Assembly: GCA_002923335.1 (NCBI GenBank)
Contig: BEHZ01000055.1
Location: 1 to 10,025 of the forward strand
DNA length: 10,025 nucleotides
Direction: 5' to 3'
Source of the DNA: a bacterium HR23
Lineage (GTDB): Bacteria > Chloroflexota > Dehalococcoidia > Lucifugimonadales > HRBIN23
Shown here: positions 6,890 to 10,025 of the stretch, one piece after another
Numbering within the stretch: the stretch's first letter is position 1
Layout: each line of letters begins with the position of its first letter
Made by a program: the position numbers and the translations under genes
Notes under the pieces: model-generated
Told to the model about the DNA's origin: nothing
Seen by the model: only the letters and a program-made list of their open reading frames with translations
Database searches by the model: none

Positions 6890-7602
6890 AGGGCCTCCTG
6901 CAGACAGAAGTCGGCCACCTCTGCAAGGGAGCGGGCCTGGGCGTGGGGCTTGGCCAGACCGGGGGGCACCGGGGCGCCCGTCCAGTTGAGCCAAAGGGTG
7001 TGCAACCCCACTCGCACTGCTCCCTGCACATCCTCCTCCAGCGAGTCGCCCACAAAAAGGGCCTCCTGGGGAGCCAATCCCAGCCAGGCCAGGGCGAACT
7101 GGAAGGGGCGGGGATGGGGCTTATACGCCCGTGCCTCCTCCGAGCACACCGCCACCTCCACCGGCAGGGCCAAACGCCCCAACAGCGGGTAGAAGAAGGC
7201 CACATCGGCGTTGGAGACGACGCCCACACGCACCCGTCTCCTCAGGGAGCGCAAAAGGGGCGCTCCCTCCGCAAAGGGCTCTCGCATCCCCATATCCCGA
7301 ATGCAAAGGCTACTGGCCTCCTCCGGGTTCCCCCGCACACCCATCTCCTCAAAAACCCGACGGAAGCACTCCACCCAGGTCTGGAAGTAGGTTTTATAGG
7401 GGGGTGAAGCCTCGGGCTGATGGAGATTGACCCGACGCCTCCGCTCCTCCATCTCCAGGGCCTTCCAGCGGGCCCACATCTGGGCGGGGTCAACCGCCAG
7501 CCCCTGGCGCTGGCAGATTTCGGCGAAGGTGCGCACCCACAACACCCCCTCGTTGTGCACCAGGGTGTTATACAAGTCAAAGAGGACTGCCCGTATCGCC
7601 AT
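6877..7602 (-). CDS. HAD-superfamily hydrolase with a C1 cap
   Basis: Haloacid-dehalogenase-fold hydrolase, 241 residues. Motif I is LFDLYNTLV with nucleophile Asp9; the second catalytic Asp of classic phosphatases is Tyr11, as in L-2-haloacid dehalogenase-type proteins (FDLYGTL). A helical cap fills about 16-115. Motif II is VGVVSNAD (Ser130, Asn131), motif III Lys161 in YKPHPRPF, and motif IV LFVGDSLEEDVQGA (Asp186, Asp191). A phosphatase or dehalogenase is possible, and the sequence alone does not decide the substrate. It is the first gene of the operon with hisIE and the dehydrogenase, and its stop lies inside the hisIE start region (13 nt overlap). The cotranscription raises the idea of a histidinol-phosphate phosphatase role, but the motif I Tyr argues for caution. 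The start at ATG 7602 has only a weak ribosome site (GGGGGCAGG directly before ATG). Confidence 0.88.
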   Translation of the reverse strand: MAIRAVLFDLYNTLVHNEGVLWVRTFAEICQRQGLAVDPAQMWARWKALEMEERRRRVNLHQPEASPPYKTYFQTWVECFRRVFEEMGVRGNPEEASSLCIRDMGMREPFAEGAPLLRSLRRRVRVGVVSNADVAFFYPLLGRLALPVEVAVCSEEARAYKPHPRPFQFALAWLGLAPQEALFVGDSLEEDVQGAVRVGLHTLWLNWTGAPVPPGLAKPHAQARSLAEVADFCLQEALCRR

Positions 7603-7612
7603 CCTGCCCCCT

Positions 7613-7618
7613 ATTGTA
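7613..7618 (-). promoter_or_regulatory. Putative -10 box (TACAAT) just before the HAD gene
   Basis: TACAAT on the minus strand lies so close to ATG 7602 that a transcript from it would be nearly leaderless. The alternative TATAAT at 7668-7673 gives a normal leader. Confidence 0.3.
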
Positions 7619-7724
7619 GGATACCTGGGGAAAACCCCTGCGCCGGAGGCAACTCCACAACTCCCGAATTATAAGGCACCCGCCCTGCCCTCGGCCGGGA
7701 CGCCCCGCCTGCGGAAGGGGGTAT

Positions 7725-7730
7725 TACAAT
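7725..7730 (+). promoter_or_regulatory. Putative -10 box (TACAAT) for the amidohydrolase-pncA genes
   Basis: This box lies in GGAAGGGGGTATTACAAT. It predicts a start near 7737 and a 15-nt leader that still includes the AAGGAGG ribosome site at 7741-7747. The preceding 12 nt (7713-7724) are identical to those before the pheT -10 box (9609-9620). Confidence 0.45.
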
Positions 7731-7751
7731 AGACGCCAGAAAGGAGGCCTC

Positions 7752-8948
7752 ATGACCACTCCCCCGGTCGCCTACGACTTGCTCCTGAAAGGGGGCGAGG
7801 TCCTGGACCCCGCCCAGAACCTCCGTGGACGGCTGGATGTGGCGGTTGCGGGAGGACGCATCGCTCGCATCGCCCCGGACGTTCCGGAAGCCCAGGCACG
7901 GCGGGTGGTGCGGGTAGAAGGGTGTCTGGTGGTGCCCGGCCTTATTGACCTCCACGTCCACGTCTACCCCGGGGCGACGCCCAACGGTATAGACCCCGAT
8001 ATCGCCGGGGTGCACAGTGGGGTGTGCACCGTGGTGGACGCCGGTTCCGGCGGTTCCCACACGGTGGCGGGGCTGGTGCGCCTGGTGGTCCCCCGCGCCA
8101 AAACCCGCCTCTTGGCCTTCACCCACATCGCCCGCACCGGCCTGGCGGTGATGCCTGAAATCCGCTCACCGGAGGACGCCGATACCCCTTCCGCCATTCG
8201 CGCTATCCAGGAAGGGAGGCCGGTGGTGCAGGGGGTGAAACTGCGCCTGGTGGGGCCAGGGGTGGCGGGCATGGGAGCCGAGGCAGTGCGACGCGCCAAA
8301 CAGGCAGTCCAGGAGACGGGCACCCGCCTTATGGTGCACATCGGCGACCCGGAGGGCCACGTGCCTCCCGAGGTTACCCGCCAGATGCTGGACATCTTGG
8401 GGCCGGGGGACATTGTAACCCACGCCTTCACAGGCAACCCCGGCGGACTGCTGGACCCCCAGGGCCGGGTGTGGCCCCAACTCCGGGAGGCCCTCGCCCG
8501 CGGCGTCTGGCTGGACACCGCCCACGGACGGATGAACTTCGCCTTCGCCAGCGCCCGGCGCCTCCTGGACCAAGGTGTTATCCCCCACACCATCGCCACC
8601 GATATGACCCTCCCCGGCCGGCAGACCACCGTCGGCTCCCTGACGGAGATAATGTCCAAGTTCCTGGCCCTGGGCTTCGCTCTGGAGCAGGTGGTGGCCA
8701 TGGTAACCGTCAACCCCGCACGGGCCATAGGTATGGCCGACCAGTTGGGGAGCCTGGCGGTGGGTCGGGAGGCAGACATTACCGCTCTGCGCCTGGTGAA
8801 CGGGAAGTTTCTCTTCCGAGACACCAAAGGCAACACCCTGACGGGCGACAGGGCGCTGGTGCCAGCGCTGTGCATACGGGCGGGGGAAGTGATGCCCCTG
8901 GACTGGGGGCCCCGCCCCTGGGGCTGGCTCCCGGAGCCCGGCTCCTAG
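7752..8948 (+). CDS. Amidohydrolase/deacetylase family metallohydrolase
   Basis: Amidohydrolase-superfamily TIM-barrel enzyme, 398 residues, most like the group named amidohydrolase/deacetylase (Atu3266/EF0837-like), relatives of dihydroorotase. The N-terminal beta part (YDLLLKGGEVLDPA) is followed by GLIDLHVHVY with metal ligands His68 and His70. Then come Lys163 in GVKLR (probable carboxylated lysine bridging two metals), His196 in MVHIGDP, His224 in THAFTGNPGG, and the catalytic-type Asp284 in TIATDMT. The block GVHSGVCTVVDAGS (86-99) is typical of the group. It would hydrolyse an amide or ester of unknown identity in the cytoplasm. No signal peptide is seen. ATG 7752 has AAGGAGG four nucleotides before it. 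The stop is 47 nt before pncA on the same strand, suggesting one transcript. Dihydroorotase proper is unlikely because the local motifs differ. Confidence 0.88.
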   Translation: MTTPPVAYDLLLKGGEVLDPAQNLRGRLDVAVAGGRIARIAPDVPEAQARRVVRVEGCLVVPGLIDLHVHVYPGATPNGIDPDIAGVHSGVCTVVDAGSGGSHTVAGLVRLVVPRAKTRLLAFTHIARTGLAVMPEIRSPEDADTPSAIRAIQEGRPVVQGVKLRLVGPGVAGMGAEAVRRAKQAVQETGTRLMVHIGDPEGHVPPEVTRQMLDILGPGDIVTHAFTGNPGGLLDPQGRVWPQLREALARGVWLDTAHGRMNFAFASARRLLDQGVIPHTIATDMTLPGRQTTVGSLTEIMSKFLALGFALEQVVAMVTVNPARAIGMADQLGSLAVGREADITALRLVNGKFLFRDTKGNTLTGDRALVPALCIRAGEVMPLDWGPRPWGWLPEPGS

Positions 8949-8995
8949 CGCCCATGGCCGCGGGGAAAAGAGACGCCTGCAAGGAGGTGGGAAGG

Positions 8996-9622
8996 ATGCC
9001 CGACAAGGCCCTCTTGGTGGTGGATGTGCAGAACGACTTCTGCCCCGGTGGGGCACTGCCGGTGCCCCACGGCGATGTAGTGGTGCCGGTGCTCAACACC
9101 TATATCGGCCTCTTCCAGCGCCTGGGCTACCCCGTCATCGCCTCACGGGACTGGCACCCTGCCAACACCCGCCACTTCCAGCCGTTCGGCGGCGGCTGGC
9201 CTATCCACTGCGTCCAGGGCACACGGGGAGCCGAGTTCCATCCCCACCTGCGCCTCCCCTCCGACGCCATCATCGTCTCCAAAGGCATGGACCCCCAGCA
9301 GGATAGTTACACCGCCTTTGATGGGGTAGACCCCCAGGGCAGGCCCCTGGCCCAGGTGCTCAGGGAGTTGGGCGTTCGGCACCTCTTCGTGGGGGGGCTG
9401 GCCACCGACTACTGCGTGCGCCACACCGCCCTGGACGCCCTGCGCCAGGGTTTTGCCGTCTGGCTCCTGGCAGACGCCAGCCGGGGCGTTGACCTCCAGC
9501 CCGGGGATTCGGACAAGGCCATAGCGGAGGTGCGCCGACAAGGGGGAAAAGTTGCCACCCTCTCGGAAGTGCTGGCCGTCTTGGGCCGGGCCACTGCCCT
9601 AGAAGGCGGGAAGGGGGTATAA
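8996..9622 (+). CDS. pncA: Nicotinamidase (PncA), isochorismatase fold
   Basis: Converts nicotinamide to nicotinate plus ammonia, feeding the Preiss-Handler route of NAD salvage. The catalytic triad is Asp10 (VVDVQNDF), Lys96 (VSKGMD) and Cys140 (GLATDYC). The metal site is Asp52 and His54 (SRDWHP), His60 and His71. The 208-residue length is normal for bacterial PncA. The open frame extends much further upstream, inside the amidohydrolase gene, and an in-frame ATG lies at 8954. I chose ATG 8996 because AAGGAGG (8981-8987) precedes it at good spacing and the protein then begins with the family opening MPDKALLVVDVQNDF. It lies 47 nt after the amidohydrolase. The stop overlaps the putative pheT -10 box. 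Together with the window's sirtuin it would close a nicotinamide-recycling loop. Confidence 0.96.
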   Translation: MPDKALLVVDVQNDFCPGGALPVPHGDVVVPVLNTYIGLFQRLGYPVIASRDWHPANTRHFQPFGGGWPIHCVQGTRGAEFHPHLRLPSDAIIVSKGMDPQQDSYTAFDGVDPQGRPLAQVLRELGVRHLFVGGLATDYCVRHTALDALRQGFAVWLLADASRGVDLQPGDSDKAIAEVRRQGGKVATLSEVLAVLGRATALEGGKGV

Positions 9623-9623
9623 T
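9618..9623 (+). promoter_or_regulatory. Putative -10 box (TATAAT) for pheT
   Basis: A perfect TATAAT overlapping the pncA stop, in context GGAAGGGGGTATAATACA. It predicts a start near 9630 and a 48-nt leader to pheT. No strong -35 box is visible (TGCCCT at 17-nt spacing). Confidence 0.5.
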
Positions 9624-9634
9624 ACATTTCTGTA

Positions 9635-9657
9635 GCCTGACAGCAGGCGTTAGCGCC
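9635..9657 (+). promoter_or_regulatory. Two overlapping small hairpins in the pheT leader
   Basis: GCCTG-ACAG-CAGGC (9635-9648) and GGCG-TTAG-CGCC (9646-9657) are both perfect stems but share three bases, so they are mutually exclusive. The second ends two nucleotides before the AAGGAG ribosome site (9659-9664). The leader is far too short for a T-box. A regulatory role is speculative. Confidence 0.25.
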
Positions 9658-9677
9658 CAAGGAGTGAGTTATCCCTT

Positions 9678-10025
9678 ATGCGCATCCCCCTCTCCTGGCT
9701 GAGCGAGTTTGTGCCGGTAAGCCTCGCCCCGAAGGAACTGGCCTACCGCCTCACCATGGCGGGGTTGGAGGTGTCGTCCATAGAGAAGGTGGGGGGGCAG
9801 TGGGAGCATGTGTTCGTGGGGCTGGTGCGCAAGGTCACGCCCCATCCCAATGCCGACCGCCTGCGCCTGTGCGAGGTGGACCTGGGGACCGAGCGCTGGA
9901 CGGTGGTCTGCGGAGCACCCAATGTGGCTGAAGGGCAGAAAGTCGCCTTTGCCAAAGTGGGCGCACGCCTCTTTGACCCCCGCACTGGCAAGGTGGAGAC
10001 CCTTCGCCCCGCCCGCATCCGGGGC
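9678..10025 (+). CDS. pheT: Phenylalanine-tRNA ligase beta subunit (N-terminal part, cut by window end)
   Basis: First 116 codons of the PheT subunit, which with PheS forms the alpha2-beta2 enzyme charging tRNA-Phe. The opening MRIPLSWLSEFVPVSLAPKELAYRLTMAGLEV is the conserved family N-terminus, followed by the OB-fold tRNA-binding domain (HPNADRLRLCEVDLG at about 56-70, VVCGAPNVAEG at about 76-86). The frame is open to the last base. The ATG at 9678 has AAGGAG 13 nt upstream. The TATAAT at 9618-9623 could start it independently of pncA. PheS, usually just upstream in bacteria, is absent here, so it must lie elsewhere. Confidence 0.96.
   Translation, partial: MRIPLSWLSEFVPVSLAPKELAYRLTMAGLEVSSIEKVGGQWEHVFVGLVRKVTPHPNADRLRLCEVDLGTERWTVVCGAPNVAEGQKVAFAKVGARLFDPRTGKVETLRPARIRG

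Larger units (their letters stand above)
7603..7751. promoter_or_regulatory. Divergent promoter region of HAD operon and amidohydrolase
   Basis: This 149-nt spacer has no gene. Minus-strand -10 candidates are TACAAT at 7613-7618 (start near 7606, only about 4-5 nt before the HAD ATG) and TATAAT at 7668-7673 (leader about 60 nt). The plus-strand candidate for the amidohydrolase is TACAAT at 7725-7730. A short GGGG-AAAA-CCCC hairpin lies at 7627-7638. None has a clear -35 box, so these calls are weak. Confidence 0.35.

Noticed and set aside
6890..6994. Upstream extension of HisIE by 35 residues
   Set aside because: It lies wholly inside the HAD gene, is Gly/Pro-rich, and ATG 6889 fits the family start and ribosome site.
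7964..8875. 303-residue minus-strand open frame opposite the amidohydrolase
   Set aside because: Ser/Arg/Pro-rich translation of the antisense strand; the amidohydrolase metal-site motifs are on the plus strand.
9624..9677. T-box riboswitch in front of pheT
   Set aside because: The leader is only about 48 nt and lacks the stem I, T-box sequence and terminator needed.
1..10025. CRISPR array, tRNA, phage or defence genes
   Set aside because: No regular repeats, cloverleaf or known defence motif seen on either strand.

Overview
The window is GC-rich, compact bacterial chromosome with eight complete housekeeping or accessory genes, one insertion-sequence transposase and the start of a ninth host gene. 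Spacers are tiny, good AAGGAGG-type ribosome sites precede most starts, and there are no introns, tRNA/rRNA genes or CRISPR repeats. The mixture of a RecF, a polytopic O-antigen-ligase-type protein with a long C-terminal tail, a sirtuin, a fused HisIE and GGGGGTATAAT-like promoters is compatible with a hot-spring or thermophilic Chloroflexota (Dehalococcoidia-like) genome. This lineage guess is inference from style and gene content only.

Layout. 27-1280 (+): a DDE transposase ORF of an IS4/IS5-type element. It has AGG/AGA-, CTT- and GGG-rich codon use unlike the host genes and resembles Thermus transposases; a near-identical 18-19 nt repeat lies at each side. 1205-2338 (+): recF. 2345-4378 (-): O-antigen ligase/polymerase-like membrane protein, convergent with recF (6 nt apart). 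4379-4496: divergent promoter region. 4497-5276 (+): Sir2/CobB NAD-dependent deacylase, convergent (12 nt) with a three-gene minus-strand operon transcribed HAD hydrolase (7602-6877), then hisIE (6889-6266, overlapping by 13 nt), then zinc-type alcohol dehydrogenase (6245-5289). 7603-7751: second divergent promoter region. 7752-8948 (+): amidohydrolase/deacetylase. 8996-9622 (+): nicotinamidase pncA. 9678-10025 (+): pheT, cut by the window end.

Functionally the window covers DNA repair (recF), surface glycan assembly, histidine synthesis (hisIE), NAD turnover (the sirtuin releases nicotinamide and PncA recycles it to nicotinate), translation (pheT) and two metabolic enzymes of unknown substrate. 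I see no defence system or clearly new multi-gene system. The points most worth a second look are the foreign-looking insertion element with a possible degenerate second copy in front of recF, the dehydrogenase that lacks the structural-zinc lobe, the O-antigen-ligase protein with a long TPR-like tail, and pheT without pheS directly upstream.
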